A DNA stretch of 64,000 bases from Vicia villosa (lineage: Eukaryota; Streptophyta; Magnoliopsida; Fabales; Fabaceae), in NCBI RefSeq assembly GCF_029867415.1, contig NC_081181.1, positions 125,059,042 through 125,123,041 on the forward strand, read 5' to 3'. Below the pieces are notes generated by a model. It was not told the DNA's origin, searched no databases, and saw only the letters and a list, made by a program, of their open reading frames with translations. Shown here piece after piece: positions 12,089 through 22,689 of this stretch (positions within the stretch are counted from its first letter, which is position 1; each line of letters begins with the position of its first letter). The position numbers and the translations under genes are program-made.

Positions 12089-12648
12089 AAGCATCATACT
12101 TCAGCAAAAGGGGGGACACACGAAATAGGGCAAGAGTATAGCAAGAAATATCACAAAAATTCTCAAAATTTGCATATACTTTGTAATTTTCAAATTCAAA
12201 TTTCCAATCAATATCAATACCAATAAACACTTCTAATCATCTCCTCAAACATTATAGAGTAAGATTGAGCTCTAAATATAGACATATGAGAGTCGTATAA
12301 AGCACTTAAAGCTCTTCATGTACATATGAGTTTTATTTTCGTTTTTGTATATGCAACTAATTTCACTGCAAACTAACCACCCTAACATCCTTATGGGGAC
12401 CTATATGTGTGATCTGGGCCTTAGCATGAGTGTTCCAACGTGAGGATCAGGCTCCACCATTAAAACGAGTCCATGAGTGTTTAAGCTTCATCTTCTTCGT
12501 ATCCATAGCTAGGAGCTTCAAACCTTAAAACAAATGACATATTTGGATTCAGGACACTCTAATTAGTGGATCTGGGTCACTTGTTTCTATTGCTAACTCG
12601 TATTTTTTGCAGGTTCATAGGTTGTTAAAAAATTGGAATTTTAACGTC

Positions 12649-12681
12649 CAAATAGGGGAGGTTAAAAACCCCCGCTATTTG
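12649..12681 (+). other. Leader hairpin 1 in the element A LTR
   Basis: CAAATAGGGG pairs with CCCCGCTATTTG (one bulged C-G step) around an A/T-rich loop. It is kept in LTR B near 22598-22630 within a diverged block. It lies about 540 bp after the TATA box, so in the transcribed R/U5 part. Confidence 0.55.
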
Positions 12682-12711
12682 AAGCTGAAAACCTCACTTC
12701 TGGAGGTTGAA

Positions 12712-12740
12712 GACGACCACGCGTCCAAGCGTGGTTCGTC
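12712..12740 (+). other. Leader hairpin 2 in the element A LTR
   Basis: GACGACCACGC pairs with GCGTGGTTCGTC with one bulged base around loop GTCCAA. In LTR B (22661-22689) both stem arms are intact and only the loop differs (GTCCCA). Confidence 0.6.
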
Positions 12741-14330
12741 TGACTTTTCAGCGCGCCAAGGTGGCCCTTCCCTCAAATCTTATTCGCTGGTCAATCCAGC
12801 GTGGGCCCCTGCAAAGACTTTGAATCCCCTTGGATTCAGTGTACACCATCATACCATGCACCTACAAATCTGTGCCCTTGGATCAATCTCAAAGCCAATC
12901 CAACGCCTCACACATGCAAGCTCACCATGCTCCTTCATTAATTGCCACACCAGATCAGTATCCTTATATTTTTAATTTTATTTTCTATTTTTATTTTAGT
13001 TTCTTTGATAAATTAATTAAAAATAGTTAAAAACTTCCAAAAATTCCACAAAAAATATTTTAAACTTCTAAAATAATATATTATTTTATGAAACAAAAAT
13101 ATTTTATTTTTCTTCAAAATTTCAATATTTTTCATAATTAATTAGTATGTATTTGTATATTTGCTTATTAATTATTTTAATTAGTCAAAAAATCATAAAA
13201 AAAATTGTTCTTTGTGTTAAATATTGTTTATATATCATAAACTAATTTTGTACATATTTAGGATAATTTTCTCTTTAAGTTTTAATTATTTGTGTAATTA
13301 TTTGCATAATTATGTTTTGATTAACTTAAAATATCCAAAAACAAATTTCAAAAATTCCAAAAAAATTAGTTTTGTTCTAAAATCAATTAACAAACATTTT
13401 GTACATATTTTTAAACTTATTTGCTAGGTTTAATCATATTTCCATCTTTTCTTTATTTTAAATTAATTAATAATGCATTAATTATATTTAAAATAAATCA
13501 CAAAAATACAAAAATATGCCTTTTATTTCTTGCAATTTAAAATTCCTAGATAAATGTATAGGATGTCAAATTCATGTAAATAGGCTAGTTTACATTTCCC
13601 GCACAATCGATGTAATAGCGTAGATTTACTTTCTGCACTTTACATTCCCGCATTTTAATTTCCAGCACCCATATAAACTGCGTGTATGTCAAAGATAAAA
13701 CTGAACCGTCAGATCACTAACTTCAAAGATAAATATCTGAATTCAATCACAATCACATTTGCACCTCCTAGGGTAACCCCTTTTCACTCTTTTCAAAATC
13801 AAAGTTACATTTCTACTGTTTCGAGTACAAAATCGAACCTTTTGTTTATATCCGACGAATGGATAGATTTTTAAAGGGAACAAGGATAAAGACCTCCTAA
13901 CTCAGGGTAGACCTCCTAGTTTGCTTGCTCAAAATCAAAACAAACAAAATTCTCATACACTGTTGTTTGTTTAAAACGAATTTTCCAAAAGACAATATTT
14001 TGTATACATCCAAACACGGATCATTACAAAATTAACGATCTTTTCAAAACATCTTTCGAAAGATAAACAAGCATTTGTATATATCCGCACAAGGATCATT
14101 ACAAATTCTATTTGCAAAGGTATTTCAAAAACACAGGTAAAGCATTCCGAATCAATTGAAAAGTAAAGCAAATGAGCTAAGCAAACTAAAGAGCCCATGG
14201 ATAACCATGGATACAAAGGGTGCTAACACCTTCCCTTTGTATAACCTACCCCCTTACCCAGAATCTCTCAAAGGTCTTTTTTCTGTTTCTTTTATAAACC
14301 TTTCCTTCATTGGATAAAATAAAAGGTCGG

Positions 14331-14341
14331 TGGCGACTCTG
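14331..14341 (+). repeat. PBS-like word inside the U5 end of LTR A
   Basis: TGGCGACTCTG, identical to the first 11 bases of the primer binding site at 14447, about 100 bp before the LTR end. It is repeated in LTR B (24251), the 3' LTR (40524), L (41668) and R (49071-49081, minus strand). Confidence 0.8.
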
Positions 14342-14446
14342 TAAACTTTTTCAAAAGTGACGCGAAAGCGTCCGATCGACAAAAAAGAGTCAGTTCACGT
14401 ATCCCACCCACGGAGGGGTATGGCCCGAAAGGACGGTCCACAGAAC

Positions 14447-14464
14447 TGGCGACTCTGCTGGGGA
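14447..14464 (+). other. Primer binding site for tRNA-Arg (element A)
   Basis: TGGCGACTCTGCTGGGGA, four bases after the LTR end. It is complementary to the 3' end of plant tRNA-Arg(ACG) (…CCCCAGCGGAGTCGCCA) with one mismatch, the primer type known for Ogre elements. It starts minus-strand DNA synthesis. Confidence 0.85.
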
Positions 14465-15112
14465 TTTCAAATTCAAAATGTTTTCAAAAGGGGTTACCTT
14501 TAGAGTATAGATCATTTCGATGTTTTCAATTGCTTGATCTGATTGCTTTACTTTTCGCAGGTTTGCTTGGGTACTTTGCTTGTGTGGAAGATTCTAACCC
14601 GAATCTCGAGATACCTTAAGTATATGACAATAGACCAAGGAAACTGTACGGCATGTACCGATACGGTTGATCTGGTAGTCATCGTTAGTGTGATACTTTG
14701 GTTTATACTGATGTCCCTTGAAAACGATCAAGGAGTATATTAGGCTTCCGAAATGTCATTAACACTAATTTGTCTTAGAACCTTTTAGTTGAACTTGACT
14801 TGTGGCCTATTAAGTGGCTAGCTTTGAATTGATCGAAGTTAGTTATCCTCGAGGAATATTCTTGATCGGCCGTCCGAGCGCCGTATTGAGATGTTGTCTC
14901 CAAGGATCATAGAACCCGAATACTATTTTAGGACAGGTTTTCAACCAACTCAACTTCAGAGGGGAGGGTATCACCTATCAACCTCATGCAAGCCTTTGAA
15001 CCTAAGGCTATTGTTTGATTTGGTTTTGTGTGCCACATGTTTGCATCATAAACACATCACTTTTCACTACACATTTCAAGGATCGAAGAGTTTACTTTTG
15101 TTTTTACAGGTA
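14465..15112 (+). other. Leader between primer binding site and ORF1 (element A)
   Basis: No coding signal. It is about 98-99 percent like 24388-25036 by eye. It holds splice-acceptor-like pyrimidine tracts ending CAG/ACAG, for example CTTTTCGCAG near 14560 and TTTTTACAG just before the ORF1 start. Confidence 0.55.
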
Positions 15113-16457
15113 ATGGCTCCCGCCTCCAGAGATTACATCCGAATCAACATCTCAACGGTGCCATCTGAACTCAAAGACTTAGTGGCAGAATTCCCCAGGA
15201 ATGTTCAATTCACTGAAAAGCATGGTCACCTACTCCATTTGGTTACCTCAAAGTTTGAAGAAGACATGATACGGGTCCTGTTCCAGTTCTTCGACCCTGA
15301 ACATCATTGCTTCACATTTCCTGATTACCAGTTGGTACCCACTTTGGAAGAATTCTCTGAATTAATTGGATTACCAATCCGAGATCAATTACCTTTCACT
15401 GGTTTAGAAAGAAAACCAAAACCTGAAGTCATTGCTGCTGCTTTACATCTGCAAAAGTCAGAAATCAAATCCAATTGGGAAACAAAGAGTGGAGTTGAGG
15501 GTTTGCTTGCCAAATTCTTACTGGAAAAGGCTCGACTACTGCTAGAAAACAAAAGTTATCCAGCTTTTGAAGAAGTTATGGCTCTTTTGATCTATGGGTT
15601 GGTTTTGTTCCCTAATTCCGACCAGTTCATAAGTGTACACATCATCAACCTTTTCCTAATTCGCAACCCGGGTACCAACATTGCTGGGAGACATCCTACA
15701 CTCTCTACACACTCGTACCACGAAGAAGCGAGGAACTCTCATGTGCTGTATACCACTGCTGGCTAGGTGGTTTACATGTCATCTTCCCCGATCAGTACTG
15801 AGAAATGAACAAAGAGCACAATGGTCTTACAGAATCATGTCTTTATCTCATTCAGATATCCGATGGAACAACTTCTTTCAAAGAGACATTACTATCATTG
15901 ATCATTGTGGAGAATACCCTAACGTGCCACTCCTTGGCATTAAAGGAGGTATCACTTACAATCCCTCTCTAGCTCTACGCCAATTCGGATATGCAAGAAG
16001 CAACGGTCCTCATGACATGATTATCCGTGGCATTGTGTTTGATTACGAGAATGATTCTCACAGACACCGACGAAGATTCATACAGGCTTGGGACAGTGTC
16101 TATAGAATAAAAAGCAAAACTCTGGGGCAATGGAATTCTATTCCTATGGAACTTTACCTCAGATGGGTGCGTACTCATGCTCAAAAACTCATGATGCCCT
16201 ATCCCGCTGTTCTACCTGTGACTATCGAATCAGAAGTCGAAGGTTACGAACCTCAAGTTATTCTACACCCGGATATGCCAACTGACTTGGAAGAGTTGCA
16301 AAAATCCTGGGTTCAACTCAAAGAGGAAAGAGACACCTTCAAAGAACACTGTCAGGACTATGAGAGAAGGCTATTCGAGCTCACCAGACAGCTTCAAGAA
16401 GAACAAAGAATCAACGCATTCCTGGGGACAAAGAAAAAGCGCCCACGGGAGACCTGA
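15113..16457 (+). pseudogene. Ogre ORF1 protein, frameshifted copy (element A)
   Basis: ORF1 of Ogre elements lies between the primer binding site and gag; its role is unknown. The ATG at 15113 (MAPASRDYIRINIS...) matches the intact copy at 25037. After about residue 185 the frame breaks: A reads ACCCGGGTACC at about 15668-15674 where the intact copy has ACCCGGTACC, so one extra G shifts the frame. The rest (to the TGA at 16455-16457) continues in another frame and is otherwise whole. The N-terminal 300 residues resemble the plant mobile domain group of proteins (F-x-F-P-D-Y-x-L-V-P-T-L-E-E-F and G-L-P-I), probably the family labelled DUF7745. The C terminus is a coiled coil and a basic tail (KKKRPRET). 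Confidence 0.8.
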
Positions 16458-16559
16458 AAGATCATTTATTTTATTTTCTGTCTTGTAAGCCCAAATGAGG
16501 CAAAGAAAAAAGAATAAATTGATTAACTAACGTTTGTTGCTTCTTTAACAAATCTAGAC

Positions 16560-16700
16560 TCTATGATCCTTGAAAACATTGCACACATGCATTCACATGC
16601 ATTGCATACACATTGCATTTCATACATTGCATTTCATACATTGCATTCATATACATTGCATACACATTGCATACATGGCATCCAGTCATACACATTTCAT
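16560..16700 (+). repeat. Short CATTGCAT/CATACA repeats between ORF1 and gag (element A)
   Basis: Irregular repetition of ACATTGCATTTCATACATTGC-like words. The same stretch lies at about 26490-26625 in the complete copy. Confidence 0.6.
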
Positions 16701-16756
16701 AACAGGTTCTCATGACGGGTTTCTCATCTCTTCGCTGTTTATTTCAGTCAGAAGAG

Positions 16757-17357
16757 ATGGAATCTGAGGCAAGCATCAAGAATCTCGAAGTACAGAATGC
16801 CCAAGTTCAAGTGGCAATTCTGGAACTGGCAAAGGGGCAACAAGAGCTGAAAGCCCTGATACTCAAGAAGAAGAAGAAGCCCAAAGAATCTGCAGGCTTG
16901 AGTTACCTGAGAAGGAAGATCAAGATCCCTGTCAAAAAGATCAAAAAGCCACCAATCCCTGAAATAGTCGGTGATGGTGAACAAGAAGATAATCAAAGCA
17001 ACCAGGGTTCTGCTAAACCCTCTCTCTCTTCAAATGAAGAAGAAGATCATTCTGGAGACGAACAGGATGATGACAAATACCAACAGTTGGAGGATCGTAT
17101 GAAAGCTATGGAAATACAAAAAATACCTGGCTTAGATTTCAATGATCTGGGACTCGTGTCGGATGTTGTCATCCCTCCAAAATTCAAAGTTCCAACCTTT
17201 GCAAAGTATGATGGAGTTTCTTGTCCAAAACTACATTTGAGATCTTATGTGAGGAAGATACAACCTCATACAACAGATAACAAATTGTGGATTCACTTTT
17301 TCCAAGAAAGTCTGTCGGGTACACAACTCGAATGGTACTACCAGCTAGAAAATACCA
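16757..17357 (+). CDS. Gag N-terminal part, cut by an assembly gap (element A)
   Basis: ATG at 16757 (MESEASIKNLEVQ...) is chosen over the upstream ATG at 16712 because the upstream codons include an acceptor-like TTTATTTCAG directly before it. The visible part has a coiled coil, a lysine-rich patch, an acidic linker and the beginning of the gag core (F-x-V-P-T-F-A-K-Y-D-G ... LRSYV). It is nearly identical to 26680-27280. The frame is open up to the N run, so its true end is unknown. Confidence 0.8.
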
Positions 17358-17457
17358 NNNNNNNNNNNNNNNNNNNNNNNNNNNNNNNNNNNNNNNNNNN
17401 NNNNNNNNNNNNNNNNNNNNNNNNNNNNNNNNNNNNNNNNNNNNNNNNNNNNNNNNN
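17358..17457. other. Assembly gap of 100 N
   Basis: Exactly 100 N, the usual placeholder for a gap of unknown length. The sequence before it is A-type gag; the sequence after it is ORF1 of a different Ogre. Confidence 0.99.
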
Positions 17458-18131
17458 AATCCGGTCCTAGCCCGACGACAACTCGGGTATGCAAATTCAG
17501 TTAAACCTGCTGGTCCCTCAGTGGAAGGATACTTTTACCGAGAAGGGGATAATCCTAAAAAGTTGAAAGCAAGAATGATGAGAGCTTGGTACGACGTCCG
17601 ATGGAAAGAAAAAGGCGAGGAAAGAAATTGCATTGCCATGGACGCCTACACCTGCTGGGTAAAGGAAAGAGCCAAGAGTTCCAAATGCCTTATGCTTATG
17701 AAAAACCCATGTTTCCTGCAGAATCTCAACGACCCAACATTCCCACTATGGAGGAATACCAAGACACTTTGGCTAAAATGAGGACAGAAAAAGATGCTTG
17801 GGAAGAAAAGTTTCGTAGAACTGAGGTGGAAAATAGAAAGTTGAAGAAAAGAGTGAAAGATCACGAAGAAACTCTCTATTATCAAGATGGATGGCTCATG
17901 AGCAAAGATGAGAAGATTCGCCAGAAAGACGCTGCAATCAAGAGGTACATCAAAGAAAGCAAGAAAAATCTGGAAGGCTCGACAAGCAACGCTCCGACTC
18001 CTGATGATTGGAAGAATGTTGTTGACAAGCTGAGAGCTGAAAAGGCCGAATTGAAAGCTTATTATGGGAAAGAAATCATGAAGCTCAAGCTGCACAATGC
18101 ATTTGGTTCTTCGTCTGATGAAGATGCTTAG
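17458..18131 (+). pseudogene. ORF1 C-terminal fragment of element X
   Basis: The first part (NPVLARRQLGYA...) aligns with the NPSLALRQFGYA segment of the complete ORF1, followed by the conserved AW-x2-V and R-W/C-W-V segments. The frame shifts by one base at about 17665-17680. After the shift the frame continues to the TAG/TAA region at 18131 as a long charged coiled coil ending in SSSDEDA. The tail is much longer and more helical than in the complete copy, so X belongs to another Ogre subfamily. Confidence 0.7.
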
Positions 18132-18460
18132 GATTTGTTTAGCTTTTTTATTTTTCATTTGCTTTTGTAAGGAGCTACGCTCCAATGTTGTAACATTTCC
18201 CATTATTGTAATAAAATAAAATAAAATGAATAAAAGATTTGTTTGTGTTCAAATGTTTGCAAGAAAATAATCTTTAAAATATTTGGAAAAATCATAAATT
18301 TCTTTTTACATACATCATTCCGCATATCGAGTCTGTTGTATAGAGTCTCATCTTTTGGATCTTTCTCCAATAGATCGTCAAGCTGTCGCGTCTCAAAGTT
18401 TCTCGACCGCGCTCGCAATCAGATCACAGATACAATACTCGTTCAAGCAGAAGAAGAGTA

Positions 18461-19627
18461 ATGGAACACTCTGAACAAGAGAATATTGAGCTTCGTGGTA
18501 CAGTGACCACCCTTCAGGAAAAGTTGGAAAGTCTCACGACTCTGGTTGACTCCTTAATGGCCGCACAGAATCAGCCGCCGCCACCCAACAGTCAAGCAAC
18601 AGTAACATCTGAAGTCACTACTCCAGTTTCTACAGTTGCATTCGGTATTCCATCTTTCTCCATGCCAGAAGGTTAGGGCCCCGCCTTTCAGCTTTGGTAC
18701 AGGTTTCCGCCATAATGTTTCTGGGGTTCAAACAGCTACAACTGAAGCGCCTGCTGCACAAGGTTCGGCGTTTATTCCACATTCAGGGGTAACTTTTTCC
18801 CAAATCACTATGGCACTTTCTCAACCCACTATGACAGTTCCGACCCCTACGGTTCACACTGTTCCTTATGATGGCAATGAGATTTATCATGATCAAGGTG
18901 ATAGCACAAATCAGCGTAACCTTGTGGAAGATCTCCAAGAACAGTTCAACAAGATTCAACTGGAAGTCAAAGCTATTCGTGGCAAAGATTTGTTTGGAAA
19001 GAATGCCCAGGAGCTATGTTTGGTTCCCAGTGTACAAATACCTGCTAAATTCAAGGTCCCTGACTTTGAGAAGTACAAAGGTAGTACTTGTCCACAAAGC
19101 CATCTTGTGATGTATGCCAGGAAGATGTCTACTTATGCAGATAATCATCAGTTGCTTATCCATTACTTTCAAGACAGTTTGACTGGTGCCGCACTGAAGT
19201 GGTACACGGGTTTGGATAGCACCAATATTCGGACTTTCAATGACCTAGGTGAGGCCTTTGTCCGACAATACAAGTATAACTCGGATATGGCTCCGGACAG
19301 AGATCAGCTTCGGTCCATGACTCAGAAAGACCATGAAGCTTTTAAAGAGTATGCCCAACGATGGAGAGAAACTGCTGCTCAGATTAATCCACCATTAAAA
19401 GAGAAAGAGATGACAAAGATCTTCTTGAATACTCTCAGTCCGTTTTATTATGAACGCATGATTGCTAGTGCTCCAAGTGATTTCACCGAAATGGTAAACA
19501 TGGGGATGCGTCTAGAAGAAGGGGTCCGAACCGGACGCCTGACTAAAGAAGGTGGATCTTCGAGTGGAACCAAAAAGTTTGGAAGTGGTTTCCCAAAGAA
19601 GAAAGAACAAAGTGTTGACATGGTATC
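18461..19627 (+). pseudogene. Gag fragment of element X, frameshifted and interrupted by LTR B
   Basis: Starts MEHSEQENIELR with a coiled coil and a Pro/Gln linker. A one-base shift near 18660-18680 moves it to another frame, which continues through a full gag core (F-K-V-P-D-F-E-K-Y-K-G, ALKWYTGLD, EYAQRWRETAAQI, NTL-x-PFYYERM). The frame is cut at 19627 by the LTR start TGTTATACCCC, directly after the codons for SVDMV-S, so the insertion broke this gene. The zinc knuckle and protease would lie beyond the cut. Confidence 0.78.
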
Positions 19628-20250
19628 TGTTATACCCCAAAATTTGCCCACATCTTTTTTTAAGAAAACTTCAATCTGAAAATTAAGAGTTTCATATAAA
19701 CATGGATTTTTATTTCAAATATCCTAAACATATGAAGTGCTTAAATTTCAGAATTTCTCTTACACAGTAACTTGGCTAACAGTGGAATTTATTCTTACGC
19801 AAACGCCAAATGCTGTTCATTACACCGCAAATACTATTTATTTATTTTACAGATAAATAGTACTAACACAGTTCATGCAGGGTTAAATCTTTTTTGCAGG
19901 CGCAAAAGCAGGAAACTCACACTGTACTGGTAACAATTGTTTTTGGTTTCCCACTAACTTTTGTACTATATTCCATTATTTTCAAAAATCTTTTCAAATC
20001 TCTTCTTTCCAATTCAAATCTCAACTTTATTCTACACATCTCTCTTTTCCCAACAATATCATACACTTTCTTTCAAATCTCACTTCCACTCAAAATTTCC
20101 ATTTGTACGGAATCACATCATTCCCCAACGTCTCTATCATCTTTCCATTCTATAAATACCTCTCATTCTTTTCACAAATCTCACATCAAATTCTAAATCA
20201 TCTTTCAAATTCCTACCTCATAATCCATCATTTCTTCTTCCCTAACAAGA

Positions 20251-20418
20251 ATGGCAAAATGGATAGAGACACTGTTTCTTACAGTCATCACCATTGCTAC
20301 GGTGATCATGACTTTCTTCTGCCTACATAGTCTTGAGGAATGTGGACCTGCAATGGCTATGCTCCCAATCATCTACATGTTATTGTTCATAGCATGGGTC
20401 ATCAATCGTCATTCTTAA
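20251..20418 (+). CDS. 55-residue membrane-like micro-ORF in LTR B
   Basis: Same length and frame as 10290-10457. The first 33 residues are identical; the second half has about nine replacements, most of them hydrophobic for hydrophobic. The frame stays open in spite of this. No family recognised. Confidence 0.3.
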   Translation: MAKWIETLFLTVITIATVIMTFFCLHSLEECGPAMAMLPIIYMLLFIAWVINRHS

Positions 20419-22030
20419 AATTTGCCGTATTTCTTATTTCTTAAATGTACCGTCTATTCGTCGTACTGTTCAATAGTATGTAATATTTATGCTGTCAGTA
20501 TTAAATGTTGTACTATTTGTCATAATATTGCTTAATTACTAAGATAATATTTTTTGTGTTTTCTGCCAGTCAAATATTTCTATTTCTGTGCATTAAATAA
20601 TTTTCAGGTTATTATCGGTAATTTTGCCCGCATACCGTAAATATCAGTTATTTATTATGTTTCTGTTTTCTAACAAGTCATGTAAATAAATTTTCATGCT
20701 TCACACCAAACAAAAACAAAAATAACAACAAAAAAGAAAATTAACTTTGACAGTTGATTTTTCACTTTAACTGCTGCTTCAGTACACGAACAGTCAGTTG
20801 ACAGACAAACTGCAGACAGTACAATTCACAGTGTTTTGTACAATCAATCAAATCAATCATTCACAATTCAAATTTCCAAGATTTTTGTGTTAGAAGTCTT
20901 CTGAATATCACGCGATTAGCAGAAACTCAGCACTGCACAAAAATCAGGTACGCTTAACTGCCTCCTATACAGACAGTCCCTAATCAGGGTTTTTCTTGTT
21001 TTAACAGGAGCAACAAGTTTTGAGAGCTCAAATGGATTTCATATACATCCATACATCTCAAAGTACCATCATACAAATTTTCAAACTTCAATTCACTCAG
21101 ACGCACCGTCAGCAGCTCAAACAGTCAACAGACGACCCGTTTGACCAAAAAAGTCAACTGACAGTCAAAAATGAAATTTTTTGCCAAAGTCCATATTTTG
21201 TCAAAGGATTCAACATTTGATCATTGGATGATCACAATTCATCAAGGAAAGATCAAAAATCAACAAAACCCTAAGATTCAAAATTAGGGTTTTTGCCTGA
21301 AAAGTCAACTCAACTTTGACTGATCATAACTCTCTCATCCTTCATCCAAAAAATGTCAACCAAAGCTCATTTTGAAGGAAATTCAATTATCTTTCAAATG
21401 CAATTGATCCCATGGTCATAGCATTCACCATTTGAAAAATATGGCCAAAGACATTACAGGTCATTTTCAAAGTCAACAAAAAGACACTTTTTTCAAATGG
21501 ACACACAAGGAGAACCAAAAATCATTTTGATATGAGACCAAAGACATTGGTTAGAGGACTCTTTGAGGTTTCCAAAAAGTGCAAGATCTCCTTCATATGA
21601 CAAAAATTGAAGGATTTACACCTTGTTGAAGTTGGCTAAATTTTGGGAAAATGCATGAAATCAACATTGCTCAAAAATGTTTTTTTTCCAAAAGATGCCA
21701 AGTTTTTATGGTCCAAACATCTTTGCCATGTTACTATGGGCCTCCCACGACCAAGACAAAGCCCACATCTATATTATCCATTTTTGACATAATTTTATCT
21801 TATTTTAAGATTAAAATTAAAGGAAATTGCATGGATAATTGATGGCTTGATCTCCAAGTATGACACACCTCCAAAGTCTTCATTTTTCTGCAGAAAATTG
21901 ATGCCCAAGACAAGTGCATTGAATAGAAGAAGACTTGGTCAACAATTCAAAGATTTTTAATATTTTAAAAATCAAATTTTCAACAAGAGCAATCAAAGCT
22001 TCTTGCTTCACTTCCAAGCAGCCTTTGGCT

Positions 22031-22038
22031 TATAAATA
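22031..22038 (+). promoter_or_regulatory. TATA box of LTR B
   Basis: TATAAATA in GGCTTATAAATAAGC, aligned with TATAAAAG of LTR A inside the diverged block. Confidence 0.6.
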
Positions 22039-22597
22039 AGCTATTCTACTTCAGCACCAAGGAGAGACACGAATTGAGGGCAAGAGCATAGCTATCATTA
22101 TCATAAAATTCTCCAAAAAATACATACACTTTGTAATTTTCAAATTCTATATTCCAAGCAATATTAATACAAACAAAGCTTTCCAATCATCTTCTCAAAT
22201 CATATAGAGTAAGATTGAACTCCTAACATAGTCCCATGAGAGTCGTATAGTGAGCATAGTGTTCTTCATGTACATATGCACTTGACTTTCGTTTTCTTAT
22301 ATGCAATCAATTTCCATGTAAACTAACCATCCTAATATGTTCATAAGGTCCTATAGGAGTGATCTGGGCTTTAACATGAGAGTTACCACGTGAGAATCAC
22401 CTCATGCCATTAACAAGTGCATATGAGTGTTCATACTTTAAACTCTTCGAACCCATGGCTACAGGCCTCAAACAAAGAAACTGACACCACCAATGAACTC
22501 AGGACATCATGTTTAGTGGATCTGGGTTGCCTTCTTTTGCTACTAATGCTTATCTTTGCAGGTTGATGAAGCTATTCAAAAGTTGCATTTTATCGTA

Positions 22598-22689
22598 AAA
22601 ATAGGGGAGGTTTAAAACCCCCGCTATTTGTATATAAAAACGTGAGGTCTGGAGGTTGAAGACGACCACGCGTCCCAGCGTGGTTCGTC
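22598..22689 (+). other. Two leader hairpins of LTR B
   Basis: The equivalents of the two hairpins at 12649-12681 and 12712-12740. The first keeps AAATAGGGG / CCCCGCTATTT; the second (22661-22689) keeps both arms GACGACCACGC / GCGTGGTTCGTC with a changed loop base. The surrounding sequence differs from LTR A much more. Confidence 0.55.

Larger units (their letters stand above)
9830..14442 (+). mobile_element. 5' LTR of element A (4613 bp)
   Basis: Starts TGTTATACCCCAAAATTTGC and ends GGACGGTCCACA, followed by GAAC and the primer binding site. Compared by eye with 36022-40635, I find two substitutions (near 10161 and 13315) and one T-run length change (near 11830). The LTR carries a 55-codon open frame, a TATA box, two hairpins downstream of it, and a PBS-like word 100 bp before its end. 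Confidence 0.93.
17458..19627 (+). mobile_element. Element X: fragment of a third, more diverged Ogre
   Basis: Holds the C-terminal part of an ORF1 and the first part of a gag, in the normal Ogre order, both broken by frameshifts. It is cut on the left by the assembly gap and on the right by the start of LTR B at 19628. Neither its LTRs nor its pol are in the window. Confidence 0.75.

Noticed and set aside
11931..12230. 99-codon minus-strand frame in LTR A
   Set aside because: Shared only by the two identical A LTRs; broken in LTR B; composition typical of AT-rich non-coding DNA.
17287..17781. Open frame across the N run
   Set aside because: It joins A-type gag to X-type ORF1 through unknown bases; the two sides belong to different genes.
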